Below are positions 19,169 to 29,256 of a DNA stretch of 64,000 nt, one piece after another (within the stretch, counting starts at the first letter, position 1; each line of letters begins with the position of its first letter). A model generated the notes under the pieces. That model was not told the DNA's origin and did not search any database. It saw only the letters and a program-made list of their open reading frames with translations. The stretch is from assembly GCF_904528075.1 (NCBI RefSeq), contig NZ_LR882035.1:1612001-1676000 (forward strand), given 5' to 3'. The position numbers and the translations under genes are program-made. Source of the stretch: Agreia sp. COWG. Its GTDB lineage: Bacteria; Actinomycetota; Actinomycetes; Actinomycetales; Microbacteriaceae.

Positions 19169-20104
19169 TTAGAGACCGAGAGGCGATCCCTGGTCGTTGT
19201 CGCCGTGGCGCTTGATGGCGAGGAACTTCTCCAATTCCTCCGCGATCTCGTCGGCGGACGGCAGTTCGCCATCTTCGTCGGTCAGCGGCGACTTCATCGA
19301 GGCACCCTGCATGTAGGCGTCATGACGTTCCTCGAGCGTTCCGACGAGCTTTTCGAGATCGCCATTGGTTCCGACCTGTTCCTCGATCTTGGTGAGGAAC
19401 ACCCGGCCCTCTTCTCGCAGCTTGTCGGTGGGAAAGATGAGGCCTGTCGCTGCGCTGATGCTCTCGAGGCTAGCCAGCGCGGCAAGGGGGAACTCGGTAT
19501 CAGCGAGATAATGCGGCACGAGAAGTGCGAACCCGGCGACCGGATGGCCCAGCTCCTGCAGGCGGAACTCGACGAGGTGCATGGCATTCGCGGGAACCTG
19601 GGTGTGCGGCTTCCACACCGAGAGGGCGTCGATCAACTCGAGCCTGTTGCCGCTGACCGTCACGCGGATGGGGCGTGTATGGGGAACGGGCATCGGGATG
19701 GCATGCACCGACGTCGTGGTCTTGACCGACAGTCGGCCGATCAGCTCGACCACGGACGCGGCGAACCCCTCCCAGCGGAAGTCGGGCTCGAATCCGTTGA
19801 GGAACAGGAACGGCTGATTCAGCTCGTCTTGCACCAGATAGAGACGCAGCGCTGGCGGCTGGTAGTCGCTCAGGTGATCCTGGTCGAAATAGATGATGGG
19901 GCGGCGAGCACGGTAGTCGAGCAGCTCGTCTGCGTCGAACTCGGCAATCACCCGGTTGCTCAGGTTGTCGAGGATGTAGTCGCCGATCTGCCCGACGGCT
20001 CCTCCCGCGTCGGTGAACCCGGTGAGACCCACCACAAGGTCGAGGCCCTCGGGAATGTTGCCGAGCTCGCCGGTGATGTTGTAGAGAACACTCGGGTCAG
20101 TCAT
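19169..20104 (-). CDS. PAC2 family protein (proteasome-assembly-chaperone-like)
   Basis: 311 residues of the actinobacterial PAC2 family, related to archaeal and eukaryotic proteasome assembly chaperones. Features seen: LDLVVGLTGFTDAGGAVGQIGDYIL, FDADELLDYRARRP (typical of the family), LNGFEPDFRWEGF and a C-terminal coiled-coil-like acidic stretch. Its role in bacteria is uncertain. ATG at 20102-20104 is chosen because TAGAGT lies 7 nt upstream (leaderless type); the frame extends 8 codons further. Divergent from pepA, with an 87-bp spacer containing both -10 elements. Confidence 0.87.
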   Translation of the reverse strand: MTDPSVLYNITGELGNIPEGLDLVVGLTGFTDAGGAVGQIGDYILDNLSNRVIAEFDADELLDYRARRPIIYFDQDHLSDYQPPALRLYLVQDELNQPFLFLNGFEPDFRWEGFAASVVELIGRLSVKTTTSVHAIPMPVPHTRPIRVTVSGNRLELIDALSVWKPHTQVPANAMHLVEFRLQELGHPVAGFALLVPHYLADTEFPLAALASLESISAATGLIFPTDKLREEGRVFLTKIEEQVGTNGDLEKLVGTLEERHDAYMQGASMKSPLTDEDGELPSADEIAEELEKFLAIKRHGDNDQGSPLGL

Positions 20105-20111
20105 GGATTCA

Positions 20112-20117
20112 ACTCTA
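20112..20117 (-). promoter_or_regulatory. -10 hexamer of the PAC2 gene (leaderless type)
   Basis: TAGAGT on the minus strand, 7 nt before the ATG. Confidence 0.5.
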
Positions 20118-20178
20118 ATCCCGGGCATGAGACGGCCTCCTCCGCGCGACCATGCCGAGAGCGAACACTCCGGAGTCC

Positions 20179-20184
20179 TAGGCT
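20179..20184 (+). promoter_or_regulatory. -10 hexamer of pepA (leaderless type)
   Basis: TAGGCT lies 7 nt before the pepA ATG; the only purine stretch between is too close to the start to be a ribosome site. Confidence 0.5.
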
Positions 20185-20191
20185 TAGAGGT

Positions 20192-21709
20192 ATGACTCTC
20201 GCCTCCGTATCCGTATCCGCCACCCCCGCTTCCGAGGTCGAGACCGATGTACTCGTGCTCGGCGTGGTGCGCACCGACGACGGCCCACGGCTCGTCGGTG
20301 CGGCAGATGCGACGGCGCGACTGGCGGCTGCTCTGGGCGACCTCACGCTGCTCGGCATCACCGGATCGAAGGACGACTTCATCCGGCTCCCGTCTCCAGA
20401 GGGGATCGCTGCCCGCTCCCTCGCGCTCGTCGGACTCGCCTCCGAGGCGCCGAGCAGTGCCGAGCTCCGCTATGCGACGGGCTCCGTCGCTCGCCGACTC
20501 CTCGGCGCCGTCAACGTCGCACTGGCTCTTCCCGTCTCCGATGACGATTCAGCCAGGGCCGCGCTCGAGGGGTGCCTGCTCGGCGCCTACGACTACACGA
20601 ATCATCGCAGCGAGGCCAGCATGCCGAAGGCGTCGGCAGCAGCATCCTTCGTTCTCGTCACAGACATCGCCGTCTCGGCGACGGCGGTGAACAAGGCGGT
20701 CGAGATCGGCAGGGCCGTGCACCTGGTTCGCGACCTCGTGAACGAGTCGCCCCTCGACCTCTACCCCGACTCCTTCGCTCGACGCGCGACCGAGCTGGCA
20801 GATCTGCCCGGCGTGACGGTGACGACGTGGAACGAGGAGCAGCTCGCAGCCGACGGCTTCGGGGGCATCCTCGGCGTCGGCCAAGGCTCCGTGCGTCCGC
20901 CGCGCCTGGTCAAGGTCAGCTACTCCCCCGCGCAGTCGGCTCGGCACATCGCGCTCGTCGGCAAGGGAATCACGTTCGATTCCGGCGGACTCTCACTCAA
21001 GCCGGCCGCCTCGATGATCGGCATGAAGTACGACATGGCCGGTGCCGCGACGGTCCTCGCTGTCGTTCTGGCGGCTGCCCGCCTCGAGCTGCCGACGAGG
21101 GTCACGGCGTGGTTGTGCCTCGCTGAGAACATGCCCTCCGGCACGGCGATCCGGCCGGGCGACGTCCTCGGCATCCGGGGCGGCAAGACCGTCGAGGTGC
21201 TGAACACCGACGCAGAAGGTCGCCTCGTCCTAGCCGATGGACTCGCGGCGGCCAGCGAGGAGTATCCCGACGCCATCATCGACGTGGCCACCCTCACCGG
21301 AGCGGCCACCGTCGCCCTCGGCAACCGCTACGTCGGCACGATGGGAAGCTCTGAGCTGGTCAAGGAGGTCATCGACACTGCTGGGCGCACCGGTGAGCTT
21401 CTCTGGCATATGCCCCTCGCCGAGGAGTTCCGAGCCATGATCAATTCCGACGTGGCGGACCTCGCCAACATCAAGCCGGGTAACACCGCCGGCGGAATGC
21501 TGCTCGCCGGTGTCTTCCTCGGTGAGTTCATCGGTAACACAGAAGACGGATCAGGCCGCATCCCGTGGGTACACCTCGACATCGCGGGGGCGGGAACGAA
21601 CAAAGACGCCCTCTACGGCTATACCGGCAAGGGTCCGACCGGGGTCGTGGTTCGCACGCTGGTCGCCCTCGCCGAGGGAGGCTCGGGCGCTTCCGTCGGC
21701 GCGGCGTAG
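20192..21709 (+). CDS. pepA: Leucyl aminopeptidase (M17)
   Basis: Cytosolic dizinc or manganese exopeptidase of 505 residues that removes N-terminal residues from peptides; hexameric in the family. The catalytic C-terminal half shows the metal and active-site blocks GKGITFDSGGLSLKP, NTDAEGRLVLAD and DVATLTGA. The N-terminal domain is divergent, as usual. The start is set at the ATG at 20192; a much longer open frame upstream is antisense to the PAC2 gene and is not coding. The lpdA gene follows after 95 bp on the same strand. Confidence 0.95.
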   Translation: MTLASVSVSATPASEVETDVLVLGVVRTDDGPRLVGAADATARLAAALGDLTLLGITGSKDDFIRLPSPEGIAARSLALVGLASEAPSSAELRYATGSVARRLLGAVNVALALPVSDDDSARAALEGCLLGAYDYTNHRSEASMPKASAAASFVLVTDIAVSATAVNKAVEIGRAVHLVRDLVNESPLDLYPDSFARRATELADLPGVTVTTWNEEQLAADGFGGILGVGQGSVRPPRLVKVSYSPAQSARHIALVGKGITFDSGGLSLKPAASMIGMKYDMAGAATVLAVVLAAARLELPTRVTAWLCLAENMPSGTAIRPGDVLGIRGGKTVEVLNTDAEGRLVLADGLAAASEEYPDAIIDVATLTGAATVALGNRYVGTMGSSELVKEVIDTAGRTGELLWHMPLAEEFRAMINSDVADLANIKPGNTAGGMLLAGVFLGEFIGNTEDGSGRIPWVHLDIAGAGTNKDALYGYTGKGPTGVVVRTLVALAEGGSGASVGAA

Positions 21710-21804
21710 TAGGCTCGAAAGGGCGAAAAACCACTCGCCATCGTCCGCCTCGCCCATCCTGTGGGGCTAGGACACTGATGAACATGCACGAGGGAGTATC
21801 GCGG

Positions 21805-23178
21805 GTGTCAGAACAGAAATTCGACCTTGTCGTCCTCGGTGGTGGCAGCGGTGGCTACGCCGCGGCCCTTCGTGCCAGCCTCCTCGGCCTCTCTGTCGCG
21901 CTGGTCGAGAAAGACAAGCTCGGCGGAACCTGCCTCCATCGGGGGTGCATCCCCACCAAGGCCCTGCTGCATTCCGCCGAGGTCGCAGACGTGTCGCGTG
22001 AGTCCGCTAAGTACGGAGTCAGATCCAGCTTCGACGGCATCGACATGGCGTCGGTCACCTCGTATCGCGAGGGTGTCGTGGCAAGCAAATTCAAGGGACT
22101 CGAGGGTCTCGTGAAGGCACGGGGTATCACCGTGATCTCGGGCGAGGGTCGACTCGTCTCGCCTACTCAGGTTCAGGTCGGTGAGAATGTCGTGACGGGC
22201 ACCAACGTCGTGCTCGCCACCGGTTCATACGCTCGATCGCTCCCGGGACTCGAGATAGGGGGCCGAGTGATCACCAGCACCGAGGCCCTGCACCTCGACT
22301 ATGTTCCCCAGACCGTCGCGATCCTCGGCGGCGGTGTCATCGGTGTCGAGTTCGCCAGCGTCTGGAAGTCGTTCGGGGCCGACGTCACGATCGTCGAGGC
22401 GCTCCCCCACCTGGTGCCGAACGAAGAAGAATCGGTCAGCAAGCAGTTCGAACGCGCATTCCGCAAGCGCGGCATCCAGTTCTCCTTGGGTACCCGGTTC
22501 CAATCGGTGCAGCAAAATGACGACGGCGTCGTGGTCACTCTCGAAGACGGCCGAACCATCGAAGCCGAGCTGCTTCTGGTGGCCGTCGGCCGGGGCCCTT
22601 CGACGGCAGGTCTCGGTCTAGAAGAGGTGGGAGTCGAACTCGATCGGGGTTTCGTCGTCACCGACGAGCGCCTGCAGACGAATATCCCCGGCGTCTACGC
22701 CGTGGGCGACATCGTTCCGGGCCTTCAGCTGGCCCACCGCAGCTTCCAGCACGGCATCTTCGTCGCAGAAGAGATCGCGGGCCTCGCGCCGCAGATCGTC
22801 GACGACGTCAATATTCCGAAGGTCACCTACTCGGATCCGGAGGTAGCCTCCGTCGGACTCACAGAGGCCCGGGCCGTTGACACGTACGGGTCAGACAAGG
22901 TGACGAGTTACGACTACAACCTCGCGGGTAATGGCAAGAGCCACATCATCGGCACACAGGGCTCGGTCAAAGTCGTTCGCGTCGTTGACGGTCCTGTTGT
23001 CGGAGTGCACATGATCGGAGCCCGCGTCGGCGAATTGATCGGCGAGGCTCAGCTCATCGTCAATTGGGAGGCCTACCCCGAAGACGTGGCTCAGCTGGTG
23101 CACGCACACCCCACGCAGAACGAAGCCCTGGGCGAAGCGCACCTCGCCCTCGCGGGCAAGCCGCTGCACGCCCTCTGA
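21805..23178 (+). CDS. lpdA: Dihydrolipoyl dehydrogenase (E3)
   Basis: FAD enzyme that reoxidises the lipoyl groups of 2-oxoacid dehydrogenase E2 subunits, passing electrons to NAD. 457 residues. Seen are the FAD-binding [14 protein letters not shown], the redox disulfide [16 protein letters not shown], the NAD fold [14 protein letters not shown], the second FAD motif [10 protein letters not shown] and the C-terminal active-site [11 protein letters not shown] at 21805 has AGGGAG 8 nt upstream and is preferred to the ATG nine codons earlier. The E2 gene follows 65 bp downstream, so the two probably act in one complex. Confidence 0.95.
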   Translation: MSEQKFDLVVLGGGSGGYAAALRASLLGLSVALVEKDKLGGTCLHRGCIPTKALLHSAEVADVSRESAKYGVRSSFDGIDMASVTSYREGVVASKFKGLEGLVKARGITVISGEGRLVSPTQVQVGENVVTGTNVVLATGSYARSLPGLEIGGRVITSTEALHLDYVPQTVAILGGGVIGVEFASVWKSFGADVTIVEALPHLVPNEEESVSKQFERAFRKRGIQFSLGTRFQSVQQNDDGVVVTLEDGRTIEAELLLVAVGRGPSTAGLGLEEVGVELDRGFVVTDERLQTNIPGVYAVGDIVPGLQLAHRSFQHGIFVAEEIAGLAPQIVDDVNIPKVTYSDPEVASVGLTEARAVDTYGSDKVTSYDYNLAGNGKSHIIGTQGSVKVVRVVDGPVVGVHMIGARVGELIGEAQLIVNWEAYPEDVAQLVHAHPTQNEALGEAHLALAGKPLHAL

Positions 23179-23243
23179 AGATCTACAACAAACGCAATAC
23201 AAGTAAGCTAAAACCACGATCGGTTTCTAAAGGAGACAAGCTA

Positions 23244-24686
23244 ATGAGCGAATCCGTCAACCTTCCTGCACTCGGTGAGAGTGTCACCGAGGGAACGGTC
23301 ACCCGCTGGCTCAAGAGTGTAGGAGACCGCGTCGAGGTCGACGAACCCCTGCTCGAAGTGTCAACGGACAAGGTCGATACCGAGATCCCGTCGCCGGTAG
23401 CCGGCGTGATCGAAGAGATCCTGGTCGAGGAGGACGAGACCGTCGAGGTCGGCACTCCCCTGGTGCGCATCGGAGATGGCAGTGCTGCTGCCGCACCGAG
23501 CGAGCCGGCTGCCGAGCCCGCCGCAGCGCAAGACGCTCCGGTCGAGACGCCCTCCACCGAGGCCGAGACCGAAGCAGAAGCTCCTGCGCCCGCGCCGGCC
23601 CCAGAGCAAGAGGCTCCTACCCCGGCCGTCGCCCCGTCGCCCGCTCCGGCTCCCGCTGCAGCCCCGGCCCCCGTAGCTGCCCCGGCTCCCGCTGTGGCCT
23701 CCACGCCCCCCGCTCCCGTGGCATCCTCCGCTCCCTCGACGCCCGCACCTTCGGAGTCCGCACCTGCCGCCAACGCCGGCTACGTGACCCCGCTTGTGCG
23801 TAAGCTCGCCGGAGACAACGGCATCGACCTCTCTACACTGACGGGAAGCGGAGTCGGAGGACGCATCCGCAAGGAGGACGTGCTCGCCGCAGCCGAGGCC
23901 AAGTCCGCAGCCGCAGCCGCCCCGGCGGCAGCGCCCACCGCCTCCGGCCCGGTGGTTCTGCCCACCTCCGAACTGCGTGGAACCACTCAGCCCATGTCGC
24001 GGCTGCGGAAGGTCGTCGCGCAGCGCGCGGTCGAGTCAATGCAGTCCACCGCGCAGCTCACGAGCGTGGTCGAGGTCGACGTCACTCGCGTCGCGTCCCT
24101 CCGCGACAAAGAGAAGGCGCGCTTCTTCGAGAAGACAGGCAACAAGCTCAGCTTCCTGCCGTTCTTTGCGCTGGCGGCGACGGAGGCCCTCAAGGCGTAC
24201 CCGATCATCAACGCCACGGTCGACGGCGACAGCATCGTCTATCCGGACAGCGAGAATGTGAGCATCGCTGTCGACACCGAGCGCGGACTGCTCACTCCCG
24301 TTGTGAAGAATGCCGGTGAGCTCGATCTCGCCGGCTTCGCCCGCGAGATCGCCGATCTCGCGACGCGCACTCGCGACAACAAGCTGAAGCCCGATGAGCT
24401 GGCCGGCGGTACCTTCACGCTGACCAACACGGGATCGCGCGGCGCGCTCTTCGACACGCCCGTCGTCTTCCTCCCCCAGGTCGCCATCCTTGGAACCGGC
24501 ATCGTGACGCGCAAGCCCCTGGTGATCAAGACCGACCAGGGTGAGGCAATCGCGATTCGCTCGACGGTCTACCTCGCCCTGAGCTACGACCACCGCATCG
24601 TCGACGGCGCAGATGCTGCCCGCTTCCTCGTGGCGGTCAAGAATCGTCTCGAAGACGGTGCGTTCGAGGGCAACCTCGGCTACTAG
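23244..24686 (+). CDS. sucB: Dihydrolipoamide acyltransferase E2 (2-oxoglutarate dehydrogenase type)
   Basis: 480 residues forming the E2 core of a 2-oxoacid dehydrogenase complex. A single lipoyl domain occupies residues 1-76 with the lipoylated Lys in STDKVDTE. A long Ala/Pro linker follows, then the E3-binding peripheral domain ([34 protein letters not shown]), a second linker, and the catalytic domain ending with [23 protein letters not shown] precedes the ATG. Annotated as succinyltransferase on family resemblance; a pyruvate-type E2 is possible because actinobacterial E2 proteins overlap in sequence. Its TAG stop shares CTAG with the convergent pseudokinase gene. Confidence 0.9.
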   Translation: MSESVNLPALGESVTEGTVTRWLKSVGDRVEVDEPLLEVSTDKVDTEIPSPVAGVIEEILVEEDETVEVGTPLVRIGDGSAAAAPSEPAAEPAAAQDAPVETPSTEAETEAEAPAPAPAPEQEAPTPAVAPSPAPAPAAAPAPVAAPAPAVASTPPAPVASSAPSTPAPSESAPAANAGYVTPLVRKLAGDNGIDLSTLTGSGVGGRIRKEDVLAAAEAKSAAAAAPAAAPTASGPVVLPTSELRGTTQPMSRLRKVVAQRAVESMQSTAQLTSVVEVDVTRVASLRDKEKARFFEKTGNKLSFLPFFALAATEALKAYPIINATVDGDSIVYPDSENVSIAVDTERGLLTPVVKNAGELDLAGFAREIADLATRTRDNKLKPDELAGGTFTLTNTGSRGALFDTPVVFLPQVAILGTGIVTRKPLVIKTDQGEAIAIRSTVYLALSYDHRIVDGADAARFLVAVKNRLEDGAFEGNLGY

Positions 24687-26248
24687 CCCTCGGCATCGAA
24701 TACGTCGCGTACTCGCCAACCGGCCTCGCCCTTCACTAGGAGGAACGAGGCCGGTCGGCCGTTAAGGCCGGCCGCGACCAGGGCAGAGTCTCCCCATCGC
24801 CCCGTGACCACGGGTGCTGTTGAGGTCTCGGCCGCGACGGATGGGTCGGCTGTCTCCACTCGTAGAAGTTCAGCAAGTGCAGCGGCCGGGTCGTCTGCGG
24901 TCATCACCGCCTTGTCGACGGATTCATCATCGGCGCCGTAGATGAGTCCCTCACCGCTCTCGCCCTCGCTCTCCCCCTCGGCCGCGGCTGCGGGTGGCTG
25001 GTCCTGCTCAGCGGTACCCTCCGTCACGCCTGGGGACGCCGCAGGGAGGGTCAGAATAAGCGCAGTCGCGAGAATTGCCGTACCGACGGTGGCCACGATG
25101 ACGAGGCGTCGGCGGGACACGCGTGTCTTCCGGGGAGATTCTGTGCGATACGTGCGTAGACGATGCGCGGACTCGACAACGCGTTGTGCTGCGTCGACGA
25201 GCGACGGCGATGCTCCGAGGACACGGAGCGCGGAGACGATGCGGGGCTCGGAGACCGTCGCGACGGGCTCAGATGTGATCCCCCACACCGAGTCGATCGA
25301 GCCGCTGCTGCCCGGAGCCTGCGATGCGGTCTGATCGGGGGTGGGTGCAGGATCGAGCGCACCGGCCTGAACGGGTCCCACGGAGAGGGATCCGGAGCTT
25401 GCCCGTTCTCTCTCGACCCGACGTACGAGGCTCACGGGCTGTGCGGGGGCCACGGCGAAGAGGGCAGCCTCTAATCGCGTGAGACTCTCCGCGCTCGATA
25501 CGGAGTCGACAGCCTGTGAGAGCCTGTCAAACACCTCGACGTGAGCATCCACGGGCCCATCGACCCGGCGGAAGACATCGTCGGCGAGGTCGACAAGGCC
25601 GCGCACGTCGAGTCGCCGGGCTCCAGCCCACAGCGTCTGGGCAGAGAGGAGATCTGAATCGCGCTGAGGGGAGGCGACCGCGTGACCGCGCGGCACATCC
25701 GGCCGAAGCACGCCACGCCCGAATCCTGTCATCACGGGAGTCCCGGCCGCGTCGAACACCACCCGCCGCGCTTGAAGGGCCCCGTGGGTCACGCCGGCGT
25801 CGTGCAGGCGCTGGAGTGCGGAGCACAATGGCGCGAGGATCGAGACCGCCTCACCGGCCTCGATCGTCTTCCTCTCGTCGAGAAGATTTACCAGGCTCGG
25901 CCCTGGTAGGCGCTCGAGTACAAGACAGGGCGGATCGCCGGGCTCGACTGTCGAGAGGTCGACGAGACGAACCACGTGGGCGTTCTCGACGGCGCAGAGG
26001 CTCTCGATCTCGACCTCGATCTCGTGCGGATCTGTGCGTGGATGAAACACCTTGACGAGCCGCTGTATCGGCGTCTCCTCGCCGCTTCCGGCAGCCACGA
26101 GAAGAAGGGTTGCCCGTGTTCCGAGACAGTAACGCCGCACGACCCTGTGGCCGGCGACCTCGTCGAGGCGATCGTAGGCGTGCTGCTCGTGTGTCGCGGT
26201 CGGCGGTGGCGCGGTCGGCAGCGACACGGGGGCACGACGACGGTTCAT
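24683..26248 (-). CDS. Membrane-anchored pseudokinase
   Basis: 521 residues. Residues 30-280 resemble a Ser/Thr kinase fold: VKVF contains the ATP-binding Lys66 and an alphaC-like Glu region follows. The catalytic loop is [12 protein letters not shown] (155-166) instead of HRDLKPxN, and DFG is GFG (175-177). Both catalytic aspartates are missing, so phosphotransfer is not expected. A Pro/Ser linker, one transmembrane helix near residue 390 ([17 protein letters not shown]) and an extracytoplasmic domain of about 110 residues follow, ending [16 protein letters not shown]. It may act as a sensing scaffold. Start at ATG 26246-26248. Stop codons overlap sucB by 4 bp. Confidence 0.75.
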   Translation of the reverse strand: MNRRRAPVSLPTAPPPTATHEQHAYDRLDEVAGHRVVRRYCLGTRATLLLVAAGSGEETPIQRLVKVFHPRTDPHEIEVEIESLCAVENAHVVRLVDLSTVEPGDPPCLVLERLPGPSLVNLLDERKTIEAGEAVSILAPLCSALQRLHDAGVTHGALQARRVVFDAAGTPVMTGFGRGVLRPDVPRGHAVASPQRDSDLLSAQTLWAGARRLDVRGLVDLADDVFRRVDGPVDAHVEVFDRLSQAVDSVSSAESLTRLEAALFAVAPAQPVSLVRRVERERASSGSLSVGPVQAGALDPAPTPDQTASQAPGSSGSIDSVWGITSEPVATVSEPRIVSALRVLGASPSLVDAAQRVVESAHRLRTYRTESPRKTRVSRRRLVIVATVGTAILATALILTLPAASPGVTEGTAEQDQPPAAAAEGESEGESGEGLIYGADDESVDKAVMTADDPAAALAELLRVETADPSVAAETSTAPVVTGRWGDSALVAAGLNGRPASFLLVKGEAGWRVRDVFDAEG

Positions 26249-26394
26249 GCGTCCATCGTGACGGGAGGACGAGGGACGTTCGATCGACCTGGAACGCATC
26301 TGGGGACGAGGGGATGGTTGCCCGACGTGTGGAGGGCTGATCCGCGAGCAATGCCCGGAGCGAACGGTGGTGCGTCGCCGACACCCGCACTCGG

Positions 26395-26400
26395 TATCCT
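26395..26400 (+). promoter_or_regulatory. -10 hexamer of the DUF4191 gene (leaderless type)
   Basis: TATCCT lies 6 nt before the ATG, with no ribosome-binding site between. Confidence 0.5.
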
Positions 26401-26406
26401 TGTGGC

Positions 26407-27123
26407 ATGGCACGCAAGAGCGAAGAAAAAGCTTCCACCCCGAAGGAGCCGGGCCGCATCAAGCAGATGTGGCAGGTCTTCCAGATGACCCGTCGATACG
26501 ACAAGAGCATCGTCTGGATCATGCTCCTCGGCTTCCTCATTCCCGTTGCGGCCGGGCTCGCCGTGGCGCTGCTGCTATCGGATGGCAACGGTTTCGCCAT
26601 CACGATGTGGATCATTGCGGGCGTACTCGCCGGGTTCCTCATCGCGCTCATCATCTTGGGCCGCCGGGCGGAGAGGGCCGCATACGGCCAGATCGCCGGG
26701 CAGCCCGGTGCCGTGGGTGCCGTGCTCCGTTCCAGCCTCAAGCGCAGCTGGCGGGGCAGCGAGATGCCGGTGGCCGTGAATGGCAAGACGCAGGATGCCG
26801 TCTACCGTGCGGTCGGTCGCGGCGGCGTGGTTCTCATCAGCGAAGGACCCAAGACCCGCACGACGCGCATGCTCGAGGAAGAGCGACGCAAAGTTCTGCG
26901 AGTGCTGCCCAACGTGCCCGTCACCTTCCTGTACGTCGATTCGAAAGATCCCGACGCGCTCCCCCTGCACAAGGTTCCCAGCCGCATGGCGAAGGTGAAG
27001 CCTTCGCTGAACAAGGCCGAAGTGATGGCGGTCAGCAACAGGCTCACGTCGCTAGGCACGCAGGGCATGCCCATTCCGAAGGGCGTCGACCCGTTCAAGG
27101 TGCGCCCCCAGCGCGGCAGGTAG
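26407..27123 (+). CDS. DUF4191 family membrane protein
   Basis: 238 residues. A short charged N-terminus is followed by two transmembrane helices (about residues 37-60 and 65-85) and a cytosolic C-terminal domain with GQPGAVGAVL, AVGRGGVVLISEGP and a basic tail. This matches DUF4191, an actinobacterial family of unknown function found near lipoate and glutamine synthetase genes. It ends 9 bp before the convergent RDD gene. Confidence 0.88.
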   Translation: MARKSEEKASTPKEPGRIKQMWQVFQMTRRYDKSIVWIMLLGFLIPVAAGLAVALLLSDGNGFAITMWIIAGVLAGFLIALIILGRRAERAAYGQIAGQPGAVGAVLRSSLKRSWRGSEMPVAVNGKTQDAVYRAVGRGGVVLISEGPKTRTTRMLEEERRKVLRVLPNVPVTFLYVDSKDPDALPLHKVPSRMAKVKPSLNKAEVMAVSNRLTSLGTQGMPIPKGVDPFKVRPQRGR

Positions 27124-27132
27124 TCGAGGCGC

Positions 27133-27564
27133 CTAGCGGCGCATCACGAGCACCGTTCCGGCGAACACGTCGTGGAGGCCCCTCTGATCTGAATCCCAGA
27201 TCAGCGCGGGGATGAGAACCAGGAGTAGAGCGGTTCGAAGGATCGGCCGCCACACTCCGGCGTACGAGCCGTCGACTTTGACGATGCGGATACCCATGAT
27301 GTAGTGGCCGAGCCCACTGCCCAGGGTGGTGAGCAGCACGATCTGCTCGACGGCGAAGATGACGAGGCTCGCCCAGTCGTTGCCGAAGAAGAACGCGAAG
27401 TAGACCACGTAGCACGCTGCGAAGTCGATGAGAATCGCGACCAGGCGACGACCGCTTCGGGCTACCGATCCGGCGCCCGTGCGGGGGAAGCCCATCCGTT
27501 CGCCCGGCCAATTGCTGGGGGCAGCGCCCTGGGACGACGGGGATGAAGAGGGGGAATCAGGCAC
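27133..27564 (-). CDS. RDD family membrane protein
   Basis: 143 residues with the RDD domain: the conserved Arg-Asp pair in SGRRLVAILIDFAACYVVYF, two further hydrophobic segments, and GLGHYIMGIRIVKVDG. Function is unknown; transport has been proposed for the family. GTG at 27562-27564 is preferred because TACACT lies 6 nt upstream (leaderless type). ATG at 27586-27588, eight codons earlier, is the alternative. Linkage to glnA is common in actinobacteria; it is divergent from glnA here. Confidence 0.85.
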   Translation of the reverse strand: MPDSPSSSPSSQGAAPSNWPGERMGFPRTGAGSVARSGRRLVAILIDFAACYVVYFAFFFGNDWASLVIFAVEQIVLLTTLGSGLGHYIMGIRIVKVDGSYAGVWRPILRTALLLVLIPALIWDSDQRGLHDVFAGTVLVMRR

Positions 27565-27570
27565 CCGTCG

Positions 27571-27576
27571 AGTGTA
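27571..27576 (-). promoter_or_regulatory. -10 hexamer of the RDD gene (leaderless type)
   Basis: TACACT on the minus strand ends 6 nt before the GTG start. Confidence 0.45.
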
Positions 27577-27609
27577 CGGCGGGCGCATCCATGACCTGTC
27601 AGGCAACAC

Positions 27610-27647
27610 GTAACACGCCCGAAACATAGGTGTCACTGCCGAGTAAT
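27610..27647 (+). promoter_or_regulatory. Tandem GlnR-like boxes upstream of glnA
   Basis: GTAAC-ACGCCC-GAAAC at 27610-27625 fits the GlnR box gTnAc-n6-GaAAc completely. A weaker copy, GTCAC-TGCCGA-GTAAT, starts at 27632, exactly 22 bp later, the spacing known for paired GlnR sites. Both lie just upstream of the TAGGCT -10 candidate at 27658, which suits activation of glnA under nitrogen limitation. Confidence 0.65.
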
Positions 27648-27657
27648 GGCTTCCCCG

Positions 27658-27663
27658 TAGGCT
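27658..27663 (+). promoter_or_regulatory. -10 candidate of glnA
   Basis: TAGGCT lies 55 bp before the glnA ATG and 10 bp after the second GlnR-like half-site. No clear -35 is seen, as expected for an activator-dependent promoter. Confidence 0.4.
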
Positions 27664-27718
27664 GTGGTAGCTGCGTTCGCAGCTGTTCCTCTGTACCAAG
27701 CCATTTGGAGTCTCTCAC

Positions 27719-29143
27719 ATGTTCAGTGATTCTTCCGAGGTGCTCAAGTTCATCAAGGACACGGACGTAAAGTTCCTTGATATTCGGTTCACCGATCTTC
27801 CCGGTGTCCAGCAGCACATCACCATCCCCGCATCGACGGTCGACGAATCGTTCTTCACGGTCGGGCAGATGTTCGACGGGTCGTCGATCCGCGGCTTCGC
27901 CTCGATCCACGAGTCGGACATGCAGATCATCCCCGACGTGTCGACGGCGTACATCGATCCGTTCCGGCTCAACCGCACGCTGATCATGATCTTCGACATC
28001 TACAACCCGCGAAACGGTGAGATCTACCACCGCGACCCGCGCCAGGTTGCGAAGAAGGCAGAGAAGTACCTCGCCTCAACCGGCATCGCCGACACCGCGT
28101 TCTTCGCCCCCGAGGCCGAGTTCTACATCTTCGACGACGTGCGCTACGAAGTGAACCAGCACTCCAGCTTCTACTCGGTCGACTCCGACGAGGCCGCCTG
28201 GAACTCGGGTCGCAGCGAAGACGGCGGAAACCTCGCCAACAAGACCCCCTACAAGGGCGGCTACTTCCCCGTCAGCCCGGTCGACAAGCACGCAGATCTG
28301 CGCGACGACATCGTGCTCGAGCTGACCGCGGCCGGCCTCGAGGTCGAGCGCGGACACCACGAGGTCGGCACAGCCGGCCAGGGCGAGATCAACTACAAGT
28401 TCGACACGATGGTGCACGCGGCCGACGACATCTTGAAGTTCAAGTACATCGTCAAGAATGTCGCAGAGCGCTGGGGCAAGACGGCCACCTTCATGCCGAA
28501 GCCCCTCTTCGGAGACAACGGCTCGGGCATGCACACGCACCAGTCCCTGTGGAACGACGGAGTGCCGTTGTTCTATGACGAGGCCGGCTACGGCGGGCTC
28601 AGCGACATCGCGCGCTGGTACATCGGTGGAATCCTGGCGCACGCACCGGCGGTCTACGCATTCACCAACCCCTCGGTGAACAGCTACCACCGCCTCGTCC
28701 CCGGTTTCGAAGCTCCGGTCAACCTGGTCTACTCGGCCGGTAACCGCTCGGCATCGATCCGCATCCCGATCACGGGTACCAACCCCAAGGCGAAGCGCAT
28801 CGAGTTCCGCACGCCGGATGCCTCGGGCAACCCGTACCTGGCGTTCGCGGCCCAGCTCATGGCCGGCCTCGACGGCATCACGAACCGCATCGAGCCGCAC
28901 GAGCCCGTCGACAAGGACCTGTACGAACTTCCGCCCGAAGAAGCGAAGCTCATCCCCCAGGGCCCCGCTTCGCTCGGCGAGGCTCTCGACGCTCTCGAGG
29001 CCGATCACGAGTTCCTGCTCGCGGGTAACGTGTTCACGATCGACCTGATCGAGAACTGGATCAGCTACAAGCGCGAGAACGAGATCAAGCCGCTGCAGCA
29101 GCGTCCGCATCCGTTCGAGTTCGAGCTCTACTACGGCGTCTAA
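27719..29143 (+). CDS. glnA: Glutamine synthetase type I
   Basis: ATP-dependent synthesis of glutamine from glutamate and ammonia; a dodecamer in this family. 474 residues with the N-terminal beta-grasp ([13 protein letters not shown]), FDGSSIRGF, the metal and ATP blocks [11 protein letters not shown] and [11 protein letters not shown], the substrate loop [13 protein letters not shown] and NRSASIRIP. The adenylylation tyrosine lies in [10 protein letters not shown]. It therefore looks controlled by GlnE, encoded 1.6 kb downstream on the other strand. GGAG precedes the ATG. A strong hairpin follows the stop. Confidence 0.97.
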   Translation: MFSDSSEVLKFIKDTDVKFLDIRFTDLPGVQQHITIPASTVDESFFTVGQMFDGSSIRGFASIHESDMQIIPDVSTAYIDPFRLNRTLIMIFDIYNPRNGEIYHRDPRQVAKKAEKYLASTGIADTAFFAPEAEFYIFDDVRYEVNQHSSFYSVDSDEAAWNSGRSEDGGNLANKTPYKGGYFPVSPVDKHADLRDDIVLELTAAGLEVERGHHEVGTAGQGEINYKFDTMVHAADDILKFKYIVKNVAERWGKTATFMPKPLFGDNGSGMHTHQSLWNDGVPLFYDEAGYGGLSDIARWYIGGILAHAPAVYAFTNPSVNSYHRLVPGFEAPVNLVYSAGNRSASIRIPITGTNPKAKRIEFRTPDASGNPYLAFAAQLMAGLDGITNRIEPHEPVDKDLYELPPEEAKLIPQGPASLGEALDALEADHEFLLAGNVFTIDLIENWISYKRENEIKPLQQRPHPFEFELYYGV

Positions 29144-29161
29144 CCACACCGGTTGAGCAAA

Positions 29162-29196
29162 GAAGGGCCGCATCCCCGACGGGGATGCGGCCCTTC
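29162..29196 (+). terminator. glnA terminator hairpin
   Basis: A 16-bp perfect GC-rich stem (GAAGGGCCGCATCCCC and its complement) with a 3-nt loop GAC lies 18 bp after the glnA stop. No long T tract follows, common in actinobacteria. It may also serve the convergent thrE gene. Confidence 0.85.
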
Positions 29197-29256
29197 GCCG
29201 TTCGGCACCGCCTCTGGAGGCATACAGCGTTCGCCTCGACGGTGGTTCAGGCGGGC

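Noticed and set aside
18620..20191. N-terminal extension of the pepA frame
   Set aside because: Runs antisense to the MFS and PAC2 genes; pepA family length and leaderless promoter place the start at 20192.
23211..23226. AAACC-n6-GGTTT inverted repeat before sucB
   Set aside because: Short, imperfect, AT-rich spacer; no known regulator fits, so not listed as an operator.
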